Assembly (NCBI GenBank): GCA_023333565.1 | Contig: JAJKFH010000052.1 | Location: forward strand, 1,550,001-1,614,000 | Source of the DNA: Puffinus mauretanicus | Taxonomy: Eukaryota > Chordata > Aves > Procellariiformes > Procellariidae | Direction of reading: 5' to 3' | Length of the DNA: 64,000 nt | Notes under the pieces: generated by a model | What the model saw: only the letters and a program-made list of their open reading frames with translations | What the model was told of the DNA's origin: nothing | Database searches by the model: none | Shown here: positions 1 through 11,599 of the stretch, in pieces | Layout: each line of letters starts with the position of its first letter | Numbering within the stretch: position 1 is the stretch's first letter | Position numbers and translations under genes: made by a program

Positions 1-269
1 CTTCTCACTTCACTCGGCACACCCACGTTTTCTTGCTTTCTCTCTTCCTTTCCTCTCCCCGTCCCGCTGGGGTGGAGGGAATGAGCGAGCGGGTGCGGTG
101 CTCACCTGCCCGCTGGGGTCAAGCTGCCACAAGTAGGATTTCATTCTTTTTTAAAAGACGACAGGGCCGGGTTCTGCAGCGCTTTCCCGGGCAGGCGGCA
201 CTGCTGCTGGTTTGTGTTGCCAAACGCTGTTTTGAATGAACCGCCACTTGTCAGCATGGCAGAACTCAG

Positions 270-600
270 CGGTACTTGGACCACGGCGGCCCCTCTTCGT
301 CCAGGGCGGGCGGGTCCCCTGCGCCTCGCCCGGCCCCGCCGCCCCTCGCTCCGCCGCCCGGCCCCGGCCCCGGCCCCGGCCCCGGCCCGGCCCCGCCGCC
401 CCTCGCCCGGGGCCGGGGGAGGCCGGAGCCGCGCTCGGGCCCGGCGCTGCCCGAGGGCGCCCCCTGGCGGGCGGCGGGCCTGCCTTCCGGCCGCGGTTCC
501 GCGCGGGGCCGGCGCCGAGCTGCGCCTCTGCGGAAGAAGCCGGGCTCAAAGCGCCGCGTTACGGGGCGGCCTCGGCGGAGAGGTTAACCCCGGTCCTTGT
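270..600. other. CpG-rich island inside the last NF1 intron
   Basis: Very GC-rich stretch with dense CpG, made of short G/C tracts and a hexanucleotide repeat, ending about 10 bases before the last exon. A CpG island at the 3' end of a gene is not the usual NF1 promoter. It may be an intragenic island, a GC-biased minisatellite typical of avian microchromosomes, or an orphan promoter. I see no TATA box or other positional signal. Confidence 0.55.
360..394. repeat. GGCCCC hexanucleotide tract
   Basis: Four exact tandem GGCCCC units (360-383) followed by GGCCC and GGCCCC. The minus strand reads GGGGCC, a unit known to form G-quadruplexes. It sits about 220 bases upstream of the NF1 terminal exon. 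Confidence 0.9.
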
Positions 601-610
601 GTTTCCCCAG

Positions 611-753
611 GGATCGACAAGGAGAACGTGGAGCTCTCGCCCACCGCCGGACACTCCAACAGCGGGAGGATGCGCCACGGCTCCGCAAGCCAAGTGCAAA
701 AGCAGCGAAGTGCCGGCAGTTTCAAACGTCACAGCATCAAAAAGATTGTGTGA
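611..753 (+). CDS. NF1: Neurofibromin terminal exon (C-terminus, partial gene)
   Basis: Terminal coding exon of neurofibromin, the cytoplasmic Ras GTPase-activating protein that down-regulates Ras/MAPK signalling. The exon opens in phase 1 after AG at 609-610. It encodes a tail beginning GIDKENVELSPTAGH, continuing through GSASQVQKQRSAGSFKRHS and ending IKKIV, with TGA at 751-753. I recognise this as the neurofibromin C-terminus, which differs from the human tail as I recall it at only a few residues. The segment lies after the folded domains, in the disordered C-terminal region. The serine in SAGSFKR corresponds to human Ser2808, a known phosphorylation site, and it is conserved. All upstream exons, including the GAP-related domain, lie outside the window. 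Confidence 0.95.
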
Positions 754-2406
754 CTATTTCTTTTTGATTTTTTTTTTTTTTTTTTTTTTGGAAACTGACT
801 GACACACGCGGGCCCCTCGCAAAGGGCTCTCCACCAGTTGTGATGCTGCACTTAATTTTTAAAGTTCCCATCCTGTCAGCCGTGTTGCCAGATGATCAAC
901 TCTTGAAACATTGCCTGAATTTTAATGCCTTCATTTCTTTTCTTCTGTTCTTGATTTAAGCCAGTGTTTCAGAACCGCTCATGTACATCCTGACGGACTT
1001 GGTAGCCGAAGGAGGCGTGGAGTTCTTTAACACTGCAGAACCGTATCTTGTCCAAATACGAAAGCCATTTCCCATAGACAGTTCTACCTTGCTTCTGTTA
1101 TCTGCCTTGTTTGTTTCTTCTCTAAAGGAAAGTGTTTATCCTTAATCCTGTTTGCACACTTTTCAAGGTAGTGGCTTTATGAGCCAGGGGAAGTCACTGT
1201 AATCCTGGTTTTAATTCAAACCTGTAAGATTTTTAGCTGTGGACTTTTTTTTACCATGCTTAAAAGAAACTTATGATAGCCGCAGTACAATGAGCTTAAC
1301 CAGAAGCGGTGGATTAGGGTAAATTTCTAGTAATTAGCAATAAATTCGAGAGGACAAGGAGGCTGCATGAGTCTCTCTCATTCCCCAGACCATACCTTCA
1401 CATACTTGGACTGTATATGGACCAGACTGGACAAACCGGCTTTTTTCCAAAGCAAATTTTTTTTTGCTGTACTTTAACTGCACTAAAAAAGGCTGCATAG
1501 TGGAAGGAAAATCATCGAGAACTGACTATTATGCTGTCATTGTAGCAGTGTTGAAAAATTGTTGCTTCTTTTTTCCATTTAGCATTTACTTTAGTTTTGC
1601 CCTTCCCAACAGTATGCACCTTCGAGAAATTCCTGGCAGAATAACCCGGGGGGGTATGGAGGGGAAAATTTAATGAATTAACTTCCAGCTCTGGGAGGCG
1701 GTGTTTGGCAAAGCTGCTTTTGTGCTGCCCAAGCAGCGATACAAAACCGGTGATGTTTGCTTAAGGTACATGAATTTAAAAATAACTGACACTGTGTCAA
1801 ATCCAGGTTACGTTTGAATGTTTGCAGTGCAATTCCTGGTATCAGTACAGACACCTGCAGTCAACCCTGTCTTGCAGAACGTTCGAGGGGTTTTAGTTCG
1901 TAAGGGTTCGTACTCGGGGGTTACACAAAACTGAAATTGCTGTCACTGTGAAGGACTTGTCAGCTACAGTCGGCGATGGACGACTGTGAGAGCATGCTGC
2001 TATGTTGATGACGTGTGAAGGTGCAGCGCTGGGTGCTGCAGATGCTGCTGCACGGACTGAAAGCGTGCAGAGCGTTTGGTCTCGGAGGCGAGCAGAAGTT
2101 CTGACGGAAGGGCCGGTCACCTGGGTGCTCATGGGAGGGCTGAGTTTATCTCCTGCTGAAGAACAGTTAAACCTCCCAGTTTCAGATCCCTGTTGTGTGT
2201 TAGAAATTAACAATCTATAAGTGGCTTTAAAGGAAAACAAGTATATCCACTATATAAAATAAAATCCTCTAGTGCAATTTGTTAGTGGCTTTCAGTAAAT
2301 CAAACTCCACAGCTAAATTATTAGAGAATGGTACAATTAAGTGTTCAGATTTTATTGATATAGCACATAATTCACATGTATCCACACAGTAACAATGTAA
2401 CATTTA

Positions 2407-2414
2407 TGTAAATA
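2407..2414 (+). promoter_or_regulatory. Pumilio recognition element in NF1 3' UTR
   Basis: TGTAAATA, an exact match to the Pumilio consensus UGUANAUA, overlapping the AATAAA at 2411. Two further copies lie at 4412-4419 and 4461-4468. Function is inferred from motif only. Confidence 0.4.
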
Positions 2415-3348
2415 AAAATACCTTTATTGTATTGATTCATAAAATAACAATTTAATTTCTTTAATTTGTTTACAGTCCTGGAAAAACTATGAACACAAAC
2501 TTAATATGCAAATAGTTTGCCAAAACAAGAGGAAAACTTAGAATTAGCAGTCTTGAAATAGATACGTTGGAAAACACGAAGACTTGTGCAATTAACCAAA
2601 TTTTTTTATTCTCAGTCGTGTAGGAGCTGCAGTAGAAACGTGGTTTCTGAACTGATGCAGAACTATGAAAGGGACTGTGGGGCTAGAACTGAACGTAGGA
2701 ATAGAGCAGTGACTCGTGCCGTGTCTGAGCTGCTACGGGTGTAGAACCGTGGGAGTCACTGACTGAAAAACCATCTCATCGCATACATCAAATTGCTAAT
2801 CGCCACCTTCAGCATCGCTGCCAGTTTGCACTCGGTTATCCTGACTCAAGCTAATTCCAGCCCTTTCCGTTTTGCTGAAGACAATGAATTGTAGAAGCCT
2901 GAAGATTTGTAGGTGGGAGGAAAAAAGAATCTCTTGTAATTTGCTGTTAGAAAAATATAGCTTTCAGTTGCTTCTCCTACGAGCGGATTTTCTTCAAACA
3001 GAAATAGTAATTCCAGATGAACTACCCAATCAGTTTTGTTTGGACTGGGTGCATTTGAGAGCAGCTCTTTCAACGTTTTGCATTGCCTATATAAAAAAAA
3101 GTGTCCCTAAATGAGAGGTAATGCATTCTTTGAAATACATATAATGTGAAATTAAAATGGACAGTGATTAAAATTACCTTTGATGTGAGACCTAGAACTG
3201 CGCCAGGCTCTCAGTCCCAGCTGAGAGAAACTGGTATCTTCATAAAGTAAGTCAACAAAATTTAATTTATTCTACTTCCTGGAAGGAGGGGGAGTCATTT
3301 AATGTTTTCACTGCACGGTTCAGTGAGAGGACCTGAACTTCCTTAGAG

Positions 3349-4010
3349 CAGGGGTGTCCAACACGCTCGGTAATGGGGGCTGGCTTTGGCTGCAGTTACA
3401 GTCGATGGCCAAGGTTTAGTTCAGGATCACATGCGCCCCGATACACAGGAAAGTTACCTCCCAGTACCAGGAGTTGGGAAGCTCGTGCTTAGATCAAGGG
3501 GGGAAACATGGCCTTTCTTTAATGATTAAACTGCTATTAGTAATTAGTTGTTCAGTGCCTTACTGTCACATTCATCACTTAGCCTGCTCCCTGTTGCTGT
3601 TATTTTGCCTTTTTGTTTTCTTTCTCACGTCCTCCTTTACTTGTTCTCTTCTGTTCTGAATATTCTCCACCCTGCTCTGTTTCGTTCCTGCGAGCACCAC
3701 TCTCGGTTCCCAGTCCAGTTCCATTCTCTCCTCGTCCCGTTACTCCGTTTGCGCTCGTAGTGATCAGCAGGTAGCTGCTGGTGACGTGGGCTTGAAACCT
3801 GATCTAAGGAGTGGGAGACAGATCTAAGAGTTCTGACCTGCGAGTCGCTGTTTCAGGCAGCCCCCAGACTGCCAGGCAGTCACTGCTGCGTGGGCTACTG
3901 CAGCCGTGGAGTCTGTGTGCTTTGAGATGAAAACTTAGATTCAGAAAAATCTGATTTTTCCGTGTGGACCATATAACTACATCATGGGGACTGTATGTTT
4001 GACACCCCTG
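3349..4010. mobile_element. Non-autonomous hAT (Charlie-like) DNA transposon
   Basis: The left end reads CAGGGGTGTCCAACAC. The right end, reverse-complemented, reads CAGGGGTGTCAAACAT, so the ends form terminal inverted repeats of the hAT-Charlie type. The flanks carry a candidate degenerate 8-bp target duplication (ccttagag at 3341-3348, ttttagaa at 4011-4018, 5 of 8 matching), and 8 bp is the hAT norm. The element is 662 bp and has no transposase frame, so it is a MITE-like internally deleted copy. It lies within the NF1 3' UTR. Confidence 0.8.
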
Positions 4011-4411
4011 TTTTAGAACACGTTATCCATTACGCACTAACTACAGTTGAGTACTGTAAAGATGATTAACATTTTGTTTGTGTTTGTATTTTCCCTGACT
4101 TAAAGATAATTCAGTAGTATTTGAATAGTGCATAACCTACCTGTTAATTATGCCAATGTTTCTGCTTTAATGTGCATGAGGTTTCCAAGAACAGGAAACA
4201 TTTCAAATAAGTATTGTGGACTGAGCACCTGGGAGTGTTCCAGTGCTCTATTCCTAACTGGGTTGTAGGTTTTAGGGCTTTTTCTGTTTCATTCTAAGGT
4301 TAATTTTTTCAAATGTAATGAAGCACGTCTTACTGTTATGCAACAAACTTACCACAGAAAGTCACTTTTAGTGTTGGTCCCACAATTTTTTTTTAATGCA
4401 GTATATTCACC

Positions 4412-4468
4412 TGTAAATAGTTTTTGTGTAAAATTTGACAGAAAAGTATATTTACTACACTGTAAATA
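4412..4468 (+). promoter_or_regulatory. Paired Pumilio elements in NF1 3' UTR
   Basis: TGTAAATA occurs at 4412-4419 and again at 4461-4468, 49 bases apart, in an AT-rich part of the 3' UTR downstream of the hAT insertion. Closely spaced sites suggest possible PUM1/PUM2 control of the transcript, by inference. Confidence 0.4.
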
Positions 4469-5199
4469 CATGTGACAATATATTGTATTATTTTGCTTTT
4501 TTTGTAAAGCAGTTAGTTGCTGTATATGTATAACATACAAATTTGATTATTCTAGTGTTAGTAACTGTTAACTACTACTACTCCTTCCTGCTGTTGCGTT
4601 ACGTCATTTAAAAAAAATGCTGTGTACTATAAACTTACACTGTGTATGATATCTTACTATTTCCATTTGGGCCTCAACTTTGAAAATGTTTCCTTGATCC
4701 ACGATCCTATTCATATTGTAAGCAAGTGTGCGACAGCTGGCAAGAGCCCTGGAGATTCAAACGCAGTTGGTAACTGTAGGTAAAAATGGTAGAAACCTGG
4801 TTTCAGATAATTGTTGTTCACCCCATTTTCCCCTCATGTATGTACTTTCCCTTTTTTTTTTTTTGAAGTAAAATGTAAATTCAACCTGCTTCCAGTTGTT
4901 TGAAGGTCATTCACTTGTGCTGCGGGATGAAGTTGGTGTATTCTGAAATCCTTTTTCTGTTTCTTGCGACAGTGAGATTTGGATGGGTCCTGTGAGTCTG
5001 ACCCAAGGGCCTCATTGCAGCAGGCACTAGTCCAGACCTGAAAACCCACTTTCTCTGGGGAAAATTAGAGTCAAGTTGAAATCCAGTGTCTCAGATTTGT
5101 CTTTCCAGAATGGTGCTTCTCTGTGTGCATGATCTTGCACAGTTCTAAATAATGGCAAAACCAATTGCCTGTGGATAACTGAGGACAGAATTTGGACAC

Positions 5200-5306
5200 A
5201 ATAAAGCCCGTTGTCATGAATTTCACATCACTTCAATAAGATTATCATTATTGAATAATAAATCAGAATATTTCTTTTTAAAATGTAAATTTAATATTTT
5301 AATAAA
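5200..5306 (+). terminator. NF1: Cluster of NF1 poly(A) signals
   Basis: Three canonical AATAAA hexamers at 5200-5205, 5257-5262 and 5301-5306, the first followed by a short GT-containing stretch (gttgtc). They come at the distance expected for the end of the NF1 3' UTR. Which one is used is not decidable from sequence. Confidence 0.6.
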
Positions 5307-6044
5307 ACAGCTGTTTGGTCTTTAAAGAACATTTCAGTATAATTTGTCTATTTGAGCTTTTCTAGCTTAGAAGCTTGAAGTTTCAACTGTCAGGCAACTT
5401 TTATGACAAATGATTAATCAAATCTATTTTTCTTTTAGGGGAATATATTACTTTCCTATTAAAAATGTATAAGTACTTATATTCTGGCTTTGTGAATCGT
5501 AAAAGGATGTAAAACCACATTAAAGCATGACTGCATTGATGACTTCTGAGACATCTTATTGTTCCTGCATACTAAACATACCATTAGGCCTGCTCAGTTG
5601 AAAACAGACAGACAGACACACGGGCATATGGACCAGGTGACTCACTGCAGTGCTGCTCTTGCCAGTAGGGATTGCGTGCGTGGAAGAGCCACAGTTTCTG
5701 AATTTTCAAATTTCAGGAGCACATTTTCTTTAGAGGAAACGTTCATTAATCCTAAATCAGAAATAGCAGCACAGACTGGAGTGGGGAGCCATACCGGAGG
5801 TGTTTCCTGAACAACACGTACTAAATCACTGCTGCTAACAACTTTTTGAAGTTCCTCTTTTGGACAGTTGAGCTTCCCTGCTACTCGAGATCACAAAACA
5901 CACTGTAGCCACAGTGAGGGAATGAAAGGAGAAAGAATTTTATTTTAGCTATGTCTATGCAGTTGGAAAAACTATATTTAGGGAAAAAACTGCACCCTTG
6001 GAGCAAGCAGTTGTCTTAGGAAATAGCTTCAAAATCCCCGCCCA

Positions 6045-6062
6045 GCTGCTGCTGCTGCTGCT
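6045..6062. repeat. (GCT)6 microsatellite
   Basis: Six perfect tandem GCT (CTG/CAG class) units in intergenic sequence. Confidence 0.9.
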
Positions 6063-8902
6063 AAAATATTTTACAAAGGGGAAAAAATAAGCAAAGTAAA
6101 AATTCAGAACTTTCTTGATGCAGGGGTATAAATTTGTTCTAGAGTTAAGTAGGGCAAAACTGCACAAGGAGGAAGAGAAAGGAAGTTGTTATGGGCAATA
6201 AGCTGTCCTGTCTGTCGCAGTGAGCTGCTGCGAGGGTGGGGCGAGGGAAGCATGTCCTGTTCTTGGCTGCAGCTGGCTGACCCCGGAATGGCTTGGAGCT
6301 GTCTGAAGGCGACCGAATGCTGTCACGGGTTAACTGCTGCTACAGCCACACAAACACCCACGTGCGTGAGATGGGGTGAAATCTGGTCCCTTACGTCCTA
6401 CCCTAGGATTGCATTCTACTGCAAGTTTGTCACTTCCGCGGTCTGTCAGATGCTTTTTGTTTCTCTATCCTCCCCTTAGGCCCATCTGCATAAGAAAGGT
6501 GGACAGAGAACACATGAACCTAAATAGATACAACGTCATCAGTCACTCGGTGTCGCAGAACTAAAAACTAAAGCCAACTTCTTGTAGCTTTGAAGAGTGC
6601 TACTGACGGTTCCATTTCAAAGCAACGATGGTCCTTTCCCACTACTAAAGTTCATGATTTATAGGTGTGAATCCTTTGTGTCTTGGGACACTGGTTTCTT
6701 CAGCTGGCTGCTGCTATGTTTAACAAGCTCTCAAATGAAAATAAATCCCAGGGTTGTGTGGTGGAGAGTGTAGAATAACACCTCCTGCGATGTGACTTGT
6801 TAAAACAAGTACGGGTTTGTTCTTCAAAGCAGTAATGAAAAAAAGTCTGATGACTGCATCTTTAGGGATATTCAAATGATAGTGCTATAAATAGCAATGA
6901 GTAACTAACTATATGTTCAAGAAAATCCCACTGAACTATTAAATTGTATTTTAATTTTTTTTCTCATAGCATACCGTCCTTCAGAAAAACTAGAAATATC
7001 TGTTCCGCTGCTTCTACCCCCAGTTGGCGTACTTAGAGAACGAGGTCTGCCCAGGAGATCCGGGTGCTCAGTAGGACACATGGCATAAACTGAAGAAGAA
7101 CTGGTTGTCCAGACCTCCACGGCCTGTGAAGACACAGGTAGATGAAATGGCCGGGTCCAGAAGAGGTGGATCAGACCCAACTGGGAGTGAGCTTTCCAAG
7201 CTCTAGGTTATCAACTCTGCTTCCTAAGGCTACTTATGTCTAAGATACAAGATGCCGGGCCAGGTGGGCAGTGAGTGCCTTTGCCTCACTTGTTCTGGGC
7301 TCCAATCCCTTTGCCCTAATTTGCTTTCTGTGAAGTTCCTCCACTTGCTGGCTGTGCTCCCCAGCTCTTTGCAGTACCAGCCACGGGTTTTTTTTCCCCT
7401 TTCCTAGTGACTCCCTTTCCCTCTACTAACTGCCCCCTACCCCTTCTGGAGCTCACTGCGAGACAGCCGTTCTCTGTTCTGAGAGGTCTGGAGCGCATTT
7501 AGTGCAGCATCAGGCAAGTAAGAGAGGAGGCTTTCAGCTCTCCTGCCAGTGGTAGCCCATGCAAAGAGGGTGAAAAGTTCTGCGTAGTGTGTGTGAGACC
7601 CACCCAACTGTCTATAAACAGGCATGGCTGAACATGGGCCGGAGACAGCCCAGAAACAGTGGCTCTGAGCCAAAGAGGAGGCTGGTTCAGAGCAATGCAA
7701 AACACGCAAAGGCCCCACAATACAAACACGAGTGAGGCCACTGGGGTGCTGGAGGCAGCACAACAAAACAAGGGAAGGAATTTCTGCATTTGCCCAAAAC
7801 AGCGTCTAAGTCTCCGTGCAGTAGGGATCGAAGAGCAAAGGCTGCCTCTGTGCTGCTGAATCCTGCCGTATGTTGAATTACTCACGTGAAGAGATGCTCA
7901 CGGAAAGGGGAGAAGAGGCCATCGCCAGCTCTGTGACTCTGTCCTCCCGAAGGCTGCACTGGATCTCATTCTCCAGGCTGATTCTCTCCCTCCAGCCAGG
8001 CCTGTCCTGGTTTTTAATTCCTGGTCAGTTCCTGAAAGAGGGAAAAATTACTGCTACTCCCTCCATCAGCTGCAGCGCAAGCAGAGCTGCGCTGCGCTGA
8101 GGAAGTCCGGCTCAGAGGCAGGCTCAGCTCTGGGAAGCGACCCACCCTCTCGCCTACGGCAGCTCTGCCTGCTTTCGGGAGAGGAGGGCTCTGCCGCGGC
8201 TGTGGCGCGGGACGCTAGAAGCACTGTAGCATTTGTCACAGCGACGCACCCCTTGCTGCTGACAAAAGCAACAGAAGAGAGCAGTGACAGATGAAACCAG
8301 GCTGAGCGCACGGAACCTGCTGTAGCACTCTGAGGACTGGATCAAACACCCTGCAAAGCAACTCAGCAAGTACACCTCTGTTGGCCTTAATTTTCCAGTT
8401 CTGTCTGAGATGTTAATGGGTATACCTGTAATTTACAACAAAGGCACAGATAAAAAAGGCAAGAATAAATTGGCCTCGAGGATGCTGACATACCTTACCT
8501 GTTCTTTTCTTGTTTTCATAATCCTTTTACTTTGTATGGTGCAAATTTTTCTTGCTGGGAACATTTGTTTGCTTTTTAAATCATCATGAAAATTGAACTA
8601 GCAGGATGGAAAGGTGTTTCCCACTCATGAAAAATTCAGAGACATGAACTGTTTCTGTAAGAAGAACGTGACTTGTCAGACACGGAAGCAGGTAATCGTT
8701 CTGTTAGCAGTGTTTGCTTTATTTGACATTAGTATAATTTTATTATTACTCAATAGAGTATCTTTTTCTTTTCTCTATAGTAAAGCTTACGGACTTTGAC
8801 TGCTGTAAGAGCTCAGCTATGCACTGCACACAGAGCAAGATACTGGTTTTGTCCCGGGAGCTTAAAATGTTTATAGTCACCATGTGTGTCTGACACAGGC
8901 TG

Positions 8903-8940
8903 TCTTTGTGACCTTGGATGAATCTCTTAACATCTTACCA
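8903..8940 (+). repeat. MIR-like SINE remnant
   Basis: The core ttgtgaccttggatgaatct followed by cttaacatctta resembles the conserved MIR core (gtgaccttgggcaagt...cttaacct). Only a short fragment is recognisable, with no flanking structure. Confidence 0.4.
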
Positions 8941-9100
8941 TCAGGCATCATAAACACCCGAATTGCCCAACTGCAACAGTCAAGGATGGCCATCAGTTGG
9001 CGGAATTCTTAACAGACAAACTTCTGAGATCTTCAGATTAAAGACATTAAAAGGGCAAAGTCTTAGCATTGTTGTGTTTCTTCGGCTTCATGTGTGGCAC

Positions 9101-9154
9101 AAGCAGATATTTATTATTAATAATACAGTCTTTAAGCAGATATTTATTATTAAT
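9101..9154. repeat. 33-bp tandem duplication
   Basis: The string aagcagatatttattattaa starts at 9101 and recurs at 9134, giving a 33-bp period with a partial second copy. AT-rich, non-coding. Confidence 0.85.
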
Positions 9155-11585
9155 TTCTGACTGCTCTAAACAAAAAGATTGAGGGAAATCAGGAACTTTT
9201 CACAGAAAAATACACAAATTAGTCATTTAGGAAGGACAATCTTGCTCAAACTTGATTCTGTGATTTTTCTAAGTTACTCATTTACGCTCTCTAATGTACT
9301 AACTGCTTGCTGCATACATGTGTAAATAAACAACTGAGCAGTTTTAACTCCAGCTAGCCAGGTTAGTTAGGCCAATAAAACTACCCTGTTGTCCCGCTGT
9401 TAAGGTGTTTACACCAGAAGATTTCCTGCATCATTACATAGCATAGAGCATGCTGTTTACAGCTGGGCAAGCTCATAGGAACGAAAAATGTGCAGAATTA
9501 CAGACTTGGTTACTGGGAAAAGGAAGGTGGCTAATTTTGGAGTAATCTATTACTTCTAGATGGAAAGGAAGATCAGGCTTTCACAGGTACACAGGCTGTA
9601 AGGAGACTGATGCTTTCCTACACTGCTGCAGCTCCCACTGGTTACCACCAGGAATTACTCTGGTTTATAGTCTCACTTCTCCTTGCTCTGCTGTTCCCTG
9701 CTACCTCTTCTTGCCCCTAAGCACACTTGCATAAGCCATCTCTCCCTGGCCTGTTTCTTCTCTCTGCCTTTGCCTCCGAGTTTCCAAAAGATAAAAAAGG
9801 AGCCTAGGTTGTTCCATTGGGAAATCCAGAGCCACCTTTGTTACCACAGAGACAGGTCCAAGAACAGAAACCAAGAACAGTTTCCTCTTTGTTGTGCACA
9901 ATGCAGAACCAAATCCTGAAAAAGCGCAGGTACAGCAGTGTCCCAGGGGCCACTTCAGTGCCCAGATGCCCCAGGTGCCCTCTGATTTGCAGCAGAAGCG
10001 AATACAGTGCCAGGATGCATAGGAAGAAGAAGCACCCAGAAAAAGCTGACTCCTGGGACTTCGTGCCTTTCCGTGCAACTGTGCTGGATTATTTGGAGAG
10101 AGCACACACCACTCCCAAACTGCTCTTCCCACGCAGACCCAGGGAAGCTAAACTCCTCCCCTCCCGGGTGTTACAGTGTTATTAACACAGAAGTTAACAA
10201 TGATCCCCCAGAAAGGTCATGGCAGAACTTTTCCCAAGGCATGGCTGCTGCTCAGATTGCTCCAGCGACACCCCACATCCTTTTCCTCTTTCATACCAGT
10301 CTGCTGTGCAAACTCCCAAGCTCCTTAGGATAACTACAACTATTTCCCACAGTCTCCTCCAAGTGAGTTGCCCAGAGCTGTCCTGAAAGCTACCGTCAAA
10401 CAAGCCCCTGTGCCCCGAAGAGCGCTCCAGCAACGACAAGCCACGCTTTTCTACTGTGTATCCTCCCGCAAAGCCTCAGAGATTCCTTGGGACACAGAAA
10501 TGATTTACACACCATATTTTCTTTAAGGATGAAAAAAGCTCTAGGAGGAAACAGCGCAAGTATTTAACAATAAAACGAAAACAGAAGTCTCCATTAATTC
10601 CAACTTTGTGCTACTGCAGCTAAGCAGTAACCTTGCCCAAACACAGATTTTCATTTCTCATTCTGGTTTAGCCTTGGCAGACAGCATCTCCAATCCCACA
10701 TTGCTGTAGCTGCTCGCTAATATGTTTGTTTATTGTCTAACATTTCATCATCAGCTAAGCATTTCCAGCATTTGTCTAAAACTTTGTATAAAGCACAGAT
10801 TCACCTCTGTTTTGTTGTCTGAACAGCACGGTGCAAGCCAGCAGTGTCAGGCTGCGTTCGGAGACAATCAAGAGCTTTGCTCCGGGGCTGAGATGAGCCT
10901 GGTGATCCCAGCAGAGAACAGGGTTGAGCAGTTGGAGCGGATGAGGGTGCTCAGACGCAGCCTTTAAGAACTGTGAGAGGGAAGAGGAGCAAAGAGCCAC
11001 TCCAAGCCCTTTGAAGAGGTGAATCAGATAGCCAAGGACTGGCCGAAGCAGAAGACGCAGCAGGTCCTGCCAGTAAGGGAGGAGGCAGCTCGCCGCCTGG
11101 CAGGAGCCTCGGGGCAAAGCGCCGCGACTAGGCGGGCCGGGCGGCTGTGACAGGGCAGGAAGCGCTCGCCACGCCGCCGGGCTGCGGGGGGACCCCGCGG
11201 GGCTGCGCCGCGCCAGCAAGTGGGAAACCCTCTATTACGGCAGCCCCCGGGCGGCCGGCAGAGGCCCAGCCTGTCGCCTGGCGAGGCGCTGAGCGGCTCC
11301 CCGCCTGGGGATGAGGGCACCGCCGGAGCCGGCCCAACCGCCGCCGCGACCAGGCCTGACTGGGCCCGGGCGGCGCCTCTCCTCTCCGCTCGCCTCACGC
11401 AGAGCGGGGCCCCTCCGCGCCGAATCCCCGCGAGTGCCGAGCGCGGAAGGAGCGAGGGAGGGAGGCGGCGGCGGAGGAGGGCCGAACTCCCGCCCGAAGC
11501 CGTGGCAACCAGAACTAACACAAACGCCGGCGGCCGCTTAGCCGCCGCTCCCCTCAGGTAACGGCCGCGGGGAGAGGCCGCGCAG

Positions 11586-11597
11586 TGCGCAGGCGCA
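11586..11597. promoter_or_regulatory. NRF-1-type binding site
   Basis: TGCGCAGGCGCA, matching the palindromic NRF-1 (nuclear respiratory factor 1) site, lies just upstream of the GC boxes of the AKAP1 promoter. NRF-1 is known to control many nuclear genes for mitochondrial proteins, and AKAP1 acts on the mitochondrial outer membrane. Binding here is inferred from the motif. Confidence 0.6.
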
Positions 11598-11599
11598 GC

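Larger units (their letters stand above)
1..610 (+). other. NF1: NF1 last intron (3' part)
   Basis: Non-coding sequence leading to a clear acceptor (tttccccag, AG at 609-610) in front of the NF1 terminal exon. The exon starts in phase 1, so this is the 3' part of the last NF1 intron. The donor and the preceding exon lie outside the window. Open frames here come from GC-rich low-complexity sequence and are not supported as coding. Confidence 0.8.
754..5225 (+). other. NF1: NF1 3' untranslated region
   Basis: AT-rich, stop-dense sequence following the NF1 stop codon, starting with a long T run (about 768-790). It runs to a cluster of AATAAA signals from 5200 onward. Its length of about 4.5 kb includes a 662-bp transposon insertion. 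Without it the UTR would be about 3.8 kb, close to the roughly 3.5-kb human NF1 3' UTR. Earlier AATAAA motifs at 1339-1344 and 2411-2416 could give shorter isoforms. The exact cleavage site cannot be fixed from sequence. Confidence 0.7.
5307..11079. other. NF1-AKAP1 intergenic region
   Basis: About 5.8 kb between the NF1 poly(A) cluster and the AKAP1 CpG island. I find no conserved protein frame. It holds a short CTG repeat, a MIR-like SINE remnant and a 33-bp duplication (listed separately). In human these genes are not neighbours, so a lineage-specific breakpoint should fall here. Confidence 0.6.
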
